A stretch of 20,641 bases of DNA. It comes from Fimbriimonadaceae bacterium. GTDB lineage: Bacteria; Armatimonadota; Fimbriimonadia; Fimbriimonadales; Fimbriimonadaceae. Shown one piece after another: positions 1-7,599 of the stretch. Both the position numbers and the translations under genes were made by a program. The stretch lies in the NCBI GenBank assembly GCA_020849075.1, contig JADLGZ010000104.1:1-20641 (forward strand). Reading direction: 5' to 3'. The notes under the pieces are model-generated. The model was not told the DNA's origin and did not search any database. It saw only the letters and a list, made by a program, of their open reading frames with translations. Position 1 is the first letter of the stretch. Each line of letters begins with the position of its first letter.

Positions 1-35
1 CATTTCGGCCCAGAAGGTACTCTCGTACTTTCTTG

Positions 36-1832
36 ATGGACCAGTCCCATATCCGCAATTTTTGTATCATCGCCCATATTGACCACGGCAAATCCACCCT
101 TGCGGATCGGATCATTGAGAAATGTGGTGCCATAAGGGGGACCGCCCAAGAGCAGATGCTTGACTCAATGGACATTGAGCGCGAGCGAGGCATCACGATC
201 AAGATGGCGGCTGTTAGACTTGATTATCGGGCAAAGAACGGCCAGGACTATCAGCTAAACCTCATTGACACGCCTGGTCATGTAGATTTCACCTACGAAG
301 TCAGCCGAGCGCTTGCTGCCTGCGAAGGGGCCCTGCTGATCGTAGATGCCAGCCAAGGCGTTGAGGCCCAGACCATTGCCAACGCAGGCATGGCCATGAA
401 CCAAAACCTAGAAATCGTGCCGGTAATCAACAAAATTGACCTACCCCACGCGGACGTTGAGCGCGCTAAAGAAGAGATTGAACATGCGATTGTGATCCCC
501 GCCGATGACGCAGTACTCGCCTCGGCGAAGAGCGGAGTCGGCATTGAAGACATTCTCGAGGCGGTCTGTATGCGAATGCCTGCACCAAGCGGAGAGCACG
601 CCGCACCCCTGCGCGCTCTGATCTATGATTCTCATTTCGACAGCTATCAAGGAGCCGTCGCCTACATCCGGGTTGTAGACGGGGCAGTTCGCCCCGGTGA
701 TAGGATCAAGATGATGTCAAGCGGCGTCACTTTTGTCGTAGACGAGGTCGGCGTTTTCAAGCCTCAGCTCGTTCGCACCGATGAGCTACAGACCGGTGAA
801 GTCGGATTCATCACGGCCGCCATGAAAACCATAGGTGATGCTAAGGTGGGCGACACGGTGACGCTGGCAGAGCGTCCTGCCAGGGAAGCCCTACCTGGAT
901 ATCGCGATGTAAAGCCAATGGTCTACTGCGGCCTCTATCCGACAGACGGTGACGCCTACGAGGACCTGCGGGACGCAATTGAGAAGCTGAAGCTAAATGA
1001 CGCCTCCCTGACCTTCACGCCCGAAACCTCGGCCGCACTCGGATTTGGGTTTAGATGCGGCTTCTTAGGTCTGTTGCACATGGAGATCGCGAGGGAGCGT
1101 TTGGAGCGTGAGTTTGGATTAGATCTTATCCTGACGGCACCTAGCGTGGACTTCTTGGTCCACCGGACTGGAGGAGCCGCAGAGCACATTAGCAACCCGA
1201 GCGAGTTCCCATCACCCAACGAAATGACCATGATCGAGGAGCCAACTGTCAGCGCAACGATCATGACCCCTCAGGAATACGTCGGAGCTGTGATGACACT
1301 ATGCCAAGAACGGCGGGGTATCTATTGCAAGAGCGAATATCCTTCGCCGAATCGGGTGATGTTGTACTACCAGCTACCCTTGGCAGAGATCCTTCTTGAC
1401 TTCTTCGATAAGCTCAAATCCTCGACCCGAGGCTACGCTTCATTTGACTACGAATTAGCGGACTACCAAGCAAGCGACCTCGTTAAGCTGGATATTCTCC
1501 TGAACGGCGACATCGTAGACGCGTTATCCTTCATCGTTCACCGGTCTTTCGCCTACCCGCGAGGTAAGGGAGTCGTTGAACAACTCCGCAAGGTCGTACC
1601 GCGACAACAATATGAAGTTCGAATCCAAGCTGCAATCGGTAGCAAGATTATCTCTGCCGACACAATCAAGCCGTTCCGTAAGAACGTCATCGCCAAATGC
1701 TATGGAGGCGATGTCACACGGAAGCGCAAGCTCCTTGAGAAGCAAAAGGCCGGAAAGAAGCGCATGAAGCAGATAGGAAGTGTCGAACTTCCTCAAGAAG
1801 CGTTCCTGAGCGTCCTAAAGGTAATGGAGTAG
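36..1832 (+). CDS. lepA: Elongation factor 4 (LepA), ribosome back-translocating GTPase
   Basis: A translational GTPase that acts on ribosomes, remodelling the post-translocation or stalled state. The 598-residue product is family length. Visible GTPase motifs are the P-loop AHIDHGKS (about residues 13-20), DTPGHVDF (79-86), NKID (132-135) and SAKSG (163-167). The C-terminal LepA-specific region is present, including the stretch around IGSKIISADTIKPFRKNV and a Lys/Arg-rich end (KRKLLEKQKAGKKRMKQIG) that contacts rRNA in the family. I chose ATG at 36; TTG at 33 is in frame directly before it. No strong Shine-Dalgarno is visible, and TACTTT at 26-31 lies 4 nt before the ATG, so a leaderless start is possible. 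The stop TAG (1830-1832) abuts the stop of the converging WD40 gene. Confidence 0.97.
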   Translation: MDQSHIRNFCIIAHIDHGKSTLADRIIEKCGAIRGTAQEQMLDSMDIERERGITIKMAAVRLDYRAKNGQDYQLNLIDTPGHVDFTYEVSRALAACEGALLIVDASQGVEAQTIANAGMAMNQNLEIVPVINKIDLPHADVERAKEEIEHAIVIPADDAVLASAKSGVGIEDILEAVCMRMPAPSGEHAAPLRALIYDSHFDSYQGAVAYIRVVDGAVRPGDRIKMMSSGVTFVVDEVGVFKPQLVRTDELQTGEVGFITAAMKTIGDAKVGDTVTLAERPAREALPGYRDVKPMVYCGLYPTDGDAYEDLRDAIEKLKLNDASLTFTPETSAALGFGFRCGFLGLLHMEIARERLEREFGLDLILTAPSVDFLVHRTGGAAEHISNPSEFPSPNEMTMIEEPTVSATIMTPQEYVGAVMTLCQERRGIYCKSEYPSPNRVMLYYQLPLAEILLDFFDKLKSSTRGYASFDYELADYQASDLVKLDILLNGDIVDALSFIVHRSFAYPRGKGVVEQLRKVVPRQQYEVRIQAAIGSKIISADTIKPFRKNVIAKCYGGDVTRKRKLLEKQKAGKKRMKQIGSVELPQEAFLSVLKVME

Positions 1833-2783
1833 CTACTTACCCACGGGTTGAGCAGGACTCACCGAGTTGATTTGTAGCCCATCATTGATATTGACGGAAA
1901 TTAGGAATTTGCCATCTCCGGTAAACGCTAATGGAGCCCCAACCGCGCATTGATCACTAAGGGTCGAAATCTTCTTGTATCCCACGAGGTCCCAAACTAC
2001 GACGGTTCGATCGTTCGCACTAGATGCTCCCAATTTACCATTTGGTGAAATTGCAACATGTTGAACCCAGTCGTCATGCCCTTTCAGGAGAGCTAAGCGC
2101 TTCTGCGCCTGGGTATCCCAAACGGCCAGACCATTGTCCCGACCGGCGGAAAGCATCTTTGTGCGAGATGCATTGAAAGCTAGCTCATTAAGGCCCAATG
2201 ACGTGTGGGGATCCTTCTTCGCCGTTACCGCGCTTGTATGAGCGTTTCTGAACTGGAGCCCGCCAACTAAGGTTGCGACAACAATCCCATTCTTGATCGG
2301 CGTTGCATTTGCAAAAACAGCTCCGTTACCCGAGAACCTAGACTTCACGGTCATCTTGTTGAAGTCCCAAAGAAAGACTACGTCATCCTTTCCCGTGCTC
2401 AGAAGTGTCTTTCCGTCCGTAGTGAATGACAGGGCTTGTATTCCGCGCTGATGATATTGCTGACCGCGCGGAAACTCGCGGAGCTTCTTGCCAGTCTTGA
2501 CGTCCCACACAAATATGCGAGAGGTCTCATCGCCCGTAACCAGGAGCTTCCCATCCGGTGAGAAGGCCAAGCCGTAGGCTGGTTGCGGGTGCCCGACCAA
2601 TTGGAAAACTGTCTTCTTTGCCGCCGCATTCATCAGGCGTACTTGTCCATTTTCCTGCGAAACCGCGAAGAGTGAGCCAGTTGGCGCTCCTGCAACGGCG
2701 ACGGTCCGGATCGAATCGAAAGATTGAACTCGAGTGACGGTAGGAGCTGCGACAAGAGTTGCCGCGAGTGCGAGTGTTATCAT
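1833..2783 (-). CDS. Secreted WD40 repeat protein
   Basis: A 316-residue beta-propeller-type protein. The N-terminus (MITLALAATLVAAPTVT) looks like a short signal peptide, so the propeller probably works outside the cytoplasm. About seven WD-like blades follow. The best are FSPDGKLLVTGDETSRIFVWD, FTTDGKTLLSTGKDDVVFLWD, AGRDNGLAVWD and ISPNGKLGASSANDRTVVVWD. The start ATG at 2783 has GAGGT 6 nt upstream, a good ribosome site. It is last in a minus-strand unit after the GH57 enzyme and the lipoprotein, 54 nt downstream of the lipoprotein stop. The stop codon touches the lepA stop, leaving no room for a terminator. WD40 propellers are usually binding scaffolds; the partner cannot be told from the sequence. 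Confidence 0.85.
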   Translation of the reverse strand: MITLALAATLVAAPTVTRVQSFDSIRTVAVAGAPTGSLFAVSQENGQVRLMNAAAKKTVFQLVGHPQPAYGLAFSPDGKLLVTGDETSRIFVWDVKTGKKLREFPRGQQYHQRGIQALSFTTDGKTLLSTGKDDVVFLWDFNKMTVKSRFSGNGAVFANATPIKNGIVVATLVGGLQFRNAHTSAVTAKKDPHTSLGLNELAFNASRTKMLSAGRDNGLAVWDTQAQKRLALLKGHDDWVQHVAISPNGKLGASSANDRTVVVWDLVGYKKISTLSDQCAVGAPLAFTGDGKFLISVNINDGLQINSVSPAQPVGK

Positions 2784-2816
2784 CCTTGTACCTCTATTGC
2801 AATGACGCCCAAATGC

Positions 2817-2831
2817 CCGTAATGATTACGG
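2817..2831. repeat. 15-bp palindrome between lipoprotein and WD40 genes
   Basis: Perfect inverted repeat CCGTAAT-G-ATTACGG in the 54-nt gap between two minus-strand genes. On the plus strand it is followed by TGCTTTT, so it could act as a weak terminator for plus-strand transcripts reading past lepA. On the minus strand no T-run follows, so it does not look like a terminator for the lipoprotein gene. It could also be a protein-binding operator. Confidence 0.4.
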
Positions 2832-2837
2832 TGCTTT

Positions 2838-3743
2838 TCAGATCAGCTTGTCCTTCACCTGTTGGTTAAAGTTCCAAATCGCCCGCCATTCGGCAGTAAT
2901 GGGCTTACCATCGGCGCTCGTGGCGTTCATCTTCATCGTGAGCGGTACGAGTCTTATTCCGTCAAACCTTGCCTCGAAAGCATTGAGACCTTGACCAGGT
3001 TTTTTGGCGATCAGGCGGTAAAACGGACGCATCACTCCGCCCGACTCCATGTCCTTGGACTCCAACGTAACCGAATATCCCTGCTGCTTAAGATTGCTGA
3101 GCACTGGTTCCCATGTGGGGCGACCTTCTGTAAATGGTTCAAATGCCTGCCTAGTGAAGAGGCGGTAGAACATCCCCTTTGCAAGAGGTTGCCCCGGCTG
3201 GCCAACAAGACCCTTCTTTACTGGTTGCTTACCATTGAGAATTAGCTTATTTTTGCCATCCGCGCGAACAACATTAGGACCCGTCGGGTCCCCTACATCA
3301 ACGTACTCTATGCGATAGAGCGACTTATCGCTGATCAGAAACTTGCCTAATTGCTGACCTCGCATCTCGGTGTTTTGCAAGGTCATCTCAAATGAGCCTG
3401 CAATATCGGACCACTTCTTAGAGGCGTCGTCCAACATTGCCCCAAACGCCAAGGGATCAACTTTGGCCAGCCTCCAGCCATTGGACCCTGGCTGGGCCAC
3501 GGTCACTCTTGTGGCTTCAACTTGGTCTCGCTCCTGTTTCGCAATCTCGGCCGTAATCTTCTTCTCGCTTACCTTCTGCGGATCCGAGGGATTCTCATCT
3601 GAGTTATCAGCCACATTGGGCACGATTGGCGAAGGTCGATCTGAACTCTCGCTCTTGCTGCCACCTTTTGGTTCAACAACCGTTTGCGTTGCCTGACAAC
3701 CGACCAACATGAGGGCGAGAAAAAAGCTTGTACGGCGGTTCAT
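2838..3743 (-). CDS. Lipoprotein of unknown function, weakly LolA/LolB-like
   Basis: A 301-residue protein with a clear lipoprotein signal: MNRRTS, a hydrophobic stretch and the lipobox LVGC, with the lipidated Cys at residue 16. A low-complexity Ser/Pro/Asp/Glu linker (about 20-75) follows, then a globular domain (about 95-300). That domain has patterns such as GSFEMTLQNTEMRGQQLGKF, a SLYRIEYVD strand and a VRADGKNKLILNG hairpin, faintly reminiscent of LolA/LolB-type lipid-binding half-barrels. The resemblance is too weak for a family call. Start ATG (3743) lies 2 nt after the stop of the GH57 gene, and the TAGGA spanning that stop can serve as ribosome site, so the two are probably translationally coupled. 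Confidence 0.8.
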   Translation of the reverse strand: MNRRTSFFLALMLVGCQATQTVVEPKGGSKSESSDRPSPIVPNVADNSDENPSDPQKVSEKKITAEIAKQERDQVEATRVTVAQPGSNGWRLAKVDPLAFGAMLDDASKKWSDIAGSFEMTLQNTEMRGQQLGKFLISDKSLYRIEYVDVGDPTGPNVVRADGKNKLILNGKQPVKKGLVGQPGQPLAKGMFYRLFTRQAFEPFTEGRPTWEPVLSNLKQQGYSVTLESKDMESGGVMRPFYRLIAKKPGQGLNAFEARFDGIRLVPLTMKMNATSADGKPITAEWRAIWNFNQQVKDKLI

Positions 3744-3745
3744 TC

Positions 3746-5461
3746 CTATTCAATAGTCGCGGCGGTCGGCAATGGGAAATCAAGTGCGGCCCAATACTTC
3801 AGATCAATGGTCGTGGGAAATGGCGCATCCTTCTGACGACAATCCTCATAGAATGACAACTCGTCGGAGCTCATGGTTTCGCCAAAGTGCACGCGATCGG
3901 CAATCGCAGACAGTTTCTCGAATCGCTCCACATGATCTTCAAATCGGACTTCGGCGTAATCACGAGCCGCCCAAGTGGAGATCAGGAACTGCCAATCGGA
4001 AGCCTCTGAAAGAAGTAATTCACGAGCCGCCTGCACCACGATATCATGGGCAGGGCCCCCATCATAATCGGCCGCCATCTGGCGCATCTTCCTTTGGCAG
4101 GGATACAGCCTCTCCCAGGTCCAAAGATTGTCGTTGTTGATCCAAATGTAGTGGTAGCCACCCTCACCCCACGAGCCTTCGGGGAGGTGGATAAGATGGC
4201 GAGCGGGTTCCTCATCAATAACATCTCCACCCGAAACGCTGGCGAGGTCGGGCTCCTCATGCATAGCTCGGGCCATTTCAAAGAGAAACTCAGGCCCTTC
4301 CCACCACCAGTGCCCAAAGAGTTCCGTATCGTACATTGCAACTAGGGTTCCAACTCGACCATGGTTATCGCGGTACTCGTGCATCACACCCTTAACCATT
4401 TGGACAAAGTCCTCGGCGTGGCCCTGAATCTTTTCGAACGCATTCCAAGGATCGTAGGGTTGCTTTGCCCCTAGATCGGACTTATTCTCACTGATACGCC
4501 AATAGCGCAGGCGACCGGGCACAAGGTGCTTGTGGAACTCAAGGTAGGCAGGATCCCCCGGATAACCCACATCACCGGACCAAACCTTTGCCGTTGTGTT
4601 CGGGTCACGGGCAAAGCAGATCACCCCGTTCGGCAAGGCGTAGTGTTCGTACTCGCTTCGATCCTCAATAAGTTGTTCGAAGAGAAGCTTAGATCGCTCG
4701 AACATCTCTTTGAGCTGAGGGAATTGCATCGCATAGGTACCGAGCGGCTCCCCCCCGCGGATCATATGGGAGTCAACAAAGAAGTATTCAATTCCATTCT
4801 CATACAGAAAGTCCTCCACCGATTTTCTGGGCCAGATAGTGTCGTCACCGACTGGCGCTTTCCAGTCATAACCTGGTCGGTAGGCGCACTCAGGAAGCCA
4901 AATGCCTCTCGGGGCCTTGCCAAAGCGCTGCGAATGGCTTTTCACAGCTAACTTGACTTGGGCTTGGATGGACTCGTCCGTTCCGGTCAAGGGGAAGTAG
5001 CCATGGGACGCTCCACAGGTAATCAGTTCAATTGAGCCTTCATCCTGGAAGTAACGAAAACCGTCGTTGATATTCCGGCCCCATTGGTGCTTGAAGGCCA
5101 CCAATGCTCGAGTGTAGTAGCGTTGCCACATGCCTGCAACCCCTTGCATCCACATTGAGCCTTCCTCCTCAAATGTCTTTCGATCAGCTACCGCGGCATC
5201 AATCTTCTCCTGACAATAGTCTTCAAAGCTCACCTTAAACGATGGATCATCCAGTTGCTCGGCCAAGATTGGGGTCATATTGATCGTCCACCGGGGGCGA
5301 ATACCCAAATCGTTCAAGCGACCCAATGCATCAAGGATTGGTAGATAGCATTCCGCGGCAGACTCGTGGAGCCAGTCCGTACCGTGCGGCGATTTCCCGT
5401 GCGAAAGAACGTACGGCATGTGCGAGTGCAACACCAACGAGAATCGGCCTACCGCAGACAT
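3746..5461 (-). CDS. GH57 family 1,4-alpha-glucan branching enzyme (DUF1957 type)
   Basis: Makes alpha-1,6 branches in glycogen-like alpha-glucans by cutting an alpha-1,4 chain and transferring it. The 571 residues show GH57 landmarks: HSHMPYV near the N-terminus (12-18), IWLPECAYRPGY with E191 as the expected nucleophile, and MYDTELFGHWWWEG with D378 as the expected acid/base. The DUF1957 region (about 425-555) includes SWGEGGYHYIW. No signal peptide is seen, so it is cytoplasmic. Start ATG 5461 has no Shine-Dalgarno, but TAATCT (5467-5472, minus strand) lies 5 nt upstream, suggesting a leaderless mRNA. It is first in a unit with the lipoprotein and WD40 genes. A GH57 amylase is less likely given the DUF1957 tail. 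Confidence 0.92.
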   Translation of the reverse strand: MSAVGRFSLVLHSHMPYVLSHGKSPHGTDWLHESAAECYLPILDALGRLNDLGIRPRWTINMTPILAEQLDDPSFKVSFEDYCQEKIDAAVADRKTFEEEGSMWMQGVAGMWQRYYTRALVAFKHQWGRNINDGFRYFQDEGSIELITCGASHGYFPLTGTDESIQAQVKLAVKSHSQRFGKAPRGIWLPECAYRPGYDWKAPVGDDTIWPRKSVEDFLYENGIEYFFVDSHMIRGGEPLGTYAMQFPQLKEMFERSKLLFEQLIEDRSEYEHYALPNGVICFARDPNTTAKVWSGDVGYPGDPAYLEFHKHLVPGRLRYWRISENKSDLGAKQPYDPWNAFEKIQGHAEDFVQMVKGVMHEYRDNHGRVGTLVAMYDTELFGHWWWEGPEFLFEMARAMHEEPDLASVSGGDVIDEEPARHLIHLPEGSWGEGGYHYIWINNDNLWTWERLYPCQRKMRQMAADYDGGPAHDIVVQAARELLLSEASDWQFLISTWAARDYAEVRFEDHVERFEKLSAIADRVHFGETMSSDELSFYEDCRQKDAPFPTTIDLKYWAALDFPLPTAATIE

Positions 5462-5466
5462 CTGCC

Positions 5467-5472
5467 AGATTA
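5467..5472 (-). promoter_or_regulatory. -10 box of a probable leaderless promoter for the GH57 gene
   Basis: TAATCT on the minus strand, 5 nt before ATG 5461, fits the TANNNT -10 pattern placed so that transcription starts at or next to the start codon. No Shine-Dalgarno lies between it and the ATG. No clear -35 hexamer is visible. Just upstream (5483-5501) is an imperfect inverted repeat, GGAACATT-CGGA-AATGTCC, with one bulged base, in the divergent intergenic region. Confidence 0.45.
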
Positions 5473-5525
5473 TGGCCCCTTGAGGAACATTCGGAAATGT
5501 CCGACCATTCTAGTTGGTACAAGCG

Positions 5526-5945
5526 ATGAAACTTCACTGGTTAGTCCTATTCGCCTTACCGGGCATGACCTGCGCCCAAGCCATGATTGATGTGCCGGTA
5601 GGTGAGGTTACGTTTGTTCGGACTGCTCCTACCCCGCCCACTCAGGAGCCCGTGACCACTCAAAAGCCTCCGATTCGTCGCCCGAGCGCCCGTAGTAACA
5701 TTAGTCGCCCAAGTAAACCGACCTTAAGGGGCCGCATTGGGCCGGGTCCCGCTGCAAGCGAACTGTTGCCAATGGTTCCGGATCTTCGCTCTCTTCGGCG
5801 CGCACAGGTTGTAGTTGACCAAGAAACGGGCCAGTCGCCTCAACCGGATCTCCTAGCGGCATCGCGGCACTCGCCAGACGCGCGCCAAGCCATTGCCGCG
5901 GCCCTATGTTGGATATCGAAAGCACTGTCCGGTTGCACCAATTGA
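5526..5945 (+). CDS. Small secreted Pro/Arg-rich protein of unknown function
   Basis: A 139-residue predicted protein. The N-terminus MKLHWLVLFALPGMTCAQA is a convincing signal peptide with an AQA-type cleavage site. The mature part is rich in Pro, Thr, Arg and Ser (about 25-75) and shows no domain I recognise. The C-terminus is more ordered (residues about 110-139) with two Cys. I chose ATG 5526; the in-frame TTG at 5514 would spoil the signal peptide. The ribosome site is weak. The gene is divergent from the GH57 gene and ends 27 nt before tRNA-Ala. It is supported only by its signal peptide and an uninterrupted frame, so it could be a lineage-specific or decaying gene. Confidence 0.6.
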   Translation: MKLHWLVLFALPGMTCAQAMIDVPVGEVTFVRTAPTPPTQEPVTTQKPPIRRPSARSNISRPSKPTLRGRIGPGPAASELLPMVPDLRSLRRAQVVVDQETGQSPQPDLLAASRHSPDARQAIAAALCWISKALSGCTN

Positions 5946-5962
5946 CCAGTTTCGGGTTAAAT
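5933..5962 (+). promoter_or_regulatory. Possible promoter for tRNA-Ala
   Basis: TTGCAC (5933-5938) and TTAAAT (5957-5962) are separated by 18 nt and sit just upstream of the tRNA. Initiation would be near 5969. A 6-bp inverted repeat, CGGGTT/AACCCG (5953-5958 with 5968-5973), overlaps the tRNA start. The match to consensus is only moderate. Confidence 0.3.
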
Positions 5963-5971
5963 ACCTGAACC

Positions 5972-6048
<77 letters not shown>

Positions 6049-6099
6049 CCCCTTCACACCAACCAAGACATTCTCTGCCAAAATAGGGCTTGGTGACCC

Positions 6100-7599
6100 A
6101 TGGCGGTAGTTCCCGTACGTATTCCTCAGATTGGTGAGGGCCTTCAAGAGGCCCGAGTTGTGGCATTCCTAAAGCAACCCGGTGATTTCGTCAAGCGTGA
6201 TGAGCCAATTTATCAAATGGAGACCGACAAGGCCGTCATGGACGTGGAGTCCCCATTTGAAGGGACGATTGTTAAGTGGCTTGGGGCGGTGGATCAGGTC
6301 ATGCCGATCGGTGCCGAAATCGGCGAAATGGAAGTGTCAAGCGGAGCGGAGACAGACAAGCTGGAATCGTCGGACAAGCCAGAGCAATCGAGCCAAACGA
6401 GCGAATCCTTGATCGCTCTAACCATTCCTCAGATTGGCGAAGGATTACAGGAGGCCCGATTGGTGGCCACACTCAAGAACCCTGGTGACCCCGTCAAGCG
6501 GGATGAAGCGATCTACCAGATGGAGACCGACAAGGCCGTCATGGATGTTGAGTCGCCTTACGCAGGTGTACTAACCGAATGGTTAGTACAGGTGGATACG
6601 GTGGTGCCTATCGGAGCCGAAATCGCTCGAATGAAGGTCGTGGGCGAGGTCCCTACGGCGCCGGCTCACCACGACGCTCCGATTTCTGTGACGGCATCGG
6701 GGGCGGTGCCTGCGGCAACACCTCTGGGTGCTGCCCCGCGACGACTTGACGTACCTCCTCGCACGCGCGCCTATGCCAAAGAGAAAGGGCTCAGCGAGGC
6801 GGAGTTGACGAATATCCCGGCATCCGGATCCAAGCTCATGCCGGCGGATATTGATGCGTTTCTTACCGGTAGCGTGGCGCCTGCTCACACGGCAAAGGTA
6901 TCCAGTTCTGGCTGGAAGCACGCCGAGCGTGAGATGACGTCGGCACAACGTCTCTTGAGTTCAAGACTGGTGCGAGGAAGCCAGTTGGTTGTGCCCGGTA
7001 CGATTACTGTGGCGACCGTCTGGGAAGCGATCGAGATGGCTCGTGCCAAAGTTAAGGCCTCAGGTGGCGACTTCCAGCCGAGTGCCTTTACGATGTTCGC
7101 CTATGCCGTCGTGCAGGCTCTAAAGGATCACCCTGGGTTCCGGTCCACTTTGGTCGGCGACTCTTCGGTGAGGACGTACGACCATGTTCACCTAGGGATC
7201 GCCGTTGCCTTACCGGGTGACCAGTTGGTTCTCGCCGTTGTGGACGAGGCCGATCAACTGACTTGGCCGGAGTTTGCCGCGAAATCTCGGGAACGAATCC
7301 AGTTGGCCCGCGATGGCCAAGACCAGGCGCATGAAGCGGTGACCATTAGCTTAACCAACATGCAATCGTTTGGCCTGCGGGATGCGGTCCCGGTCGTCGT
7401 CCCGCCAAGCGTGGCTACGATCTTCCTAGGTGAGCCCTACAATGGGCTGGACCAATCTGGCCCAGATCTCAAGTTGCGCCGCTTCGTCAATCTGGCTATG
7501 ACCTTCGATCACCGCCTTATCAATGGGGTGGGAGCCAGCGAGTTCTTGAATCAAGTTCGAACAAACACTGAGTCAATTGACCAATTGGTGACTTCATGA
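6100..7599 (+). CDS. 2-oxo acid dehydrogenase dihydrolipoyl acyltransferase (E2), two lipoyl domains
   Basis: The core E2 subunit, which moves acyl groups on lipoyl-lysine arms to CoA in pyruvate or branched-chain 2-oxo acid dehydrogenase complexes. Of its 499 residues, lipoyl domain 1 is about 5-80 (METDKA, K44) and lipoyl domain 2 about 106-181 (K145). An Ala/Pro linker follows, then a peripheral subunit-binding domain about 216-256 and the CAT-like acyltransferase core about 275-499. The core has TISLTNMQSFG and FDHRLINGVGASEF. In the active-site motif HxxxDG the Asp is replaced by Asn (H471, N475), although His is kept. Substrate cannot be assigned from sequence; the downstream HMG-CoA lyase suggests a branched-chain substrate. 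E1 and E3 genes are not adjacent. The stop overlaps the next start (ATGA). Confidence 0.93.
   Translation: MAVVPVRIPQIGEGLQEARVVAFLKQPGDFVKRDEPIYQMETDKAVMDVESPFEGTIVKWLGAVDQVMPIGAEIGEMEVSSGAETDKLESSDKPEQSSQTSESLIALTIPQIGEGLQEARLVATLKNPGDPVKRDEAIYQMETDKAVMDVESPYAGVLTEWLVQVDTVVPIGAEIARMKVVGEVPTAPAHHDAPISVTASGAVPAATPLGAAPRRLDVPPRTRAYAKEKGLSEAELTNIPASGSKLMPADIDAFLTGSVAPAHTAKVSSSGWKHAEREMTSAQRLLSSRLVRGSQLVVPGTITVATVWEAIEMARAKVKASGGDFQPSAFTMFAYAVVQALKDHPGFRSTLVGDSSVRTYDHVHLGIAVALPGDQLVLAVVDEADQLTWPEFAAKSRERIQLARDGQDQAHEAVTISLTNMQSFGLRDAVPVVVPPSVATIFLGEPYNGLDQSGPDLKLRRFVNLAMTFDHRLINGVGASEFLNQVRTNTESIDQLVTS
6120..6643 (+). repeat. Tandem duplication encoding the two lipoyl domains
   Basis: The two lipoyl-domain coding segments repeat at a displacement of exactly 303 nt (101 codons). 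A 26-nt block is identical (6217-6242 and 6520-6545), and most of the surrounding codons differ only at silent positions. This indicates a fairly recent internal duplication or gene conversion between the two domains. Confidence 0.8.
6567..6590. repeat. Perfect 10-bp inverted repeat inside the E2 gene
   Basis: Arms TGTACTAACC and GGTTAGTACA flank the tetraloop GAAT, within codons for the second lipoyl domain (AGVLTEWLVQ). The arms are fully complementary. No T-run follows, so it is not a classical terminator. The matching position of the first lipoyl domain lacks this hairpin. Confidence 0.6.

Noticed and set aside
4526..4951. Plus-strand open frame of 141 codons inside the GH57 gene
   Set aside because: Antisense to a well-conserved gene with no recognisable domain or ribosome site; a shadow frame.
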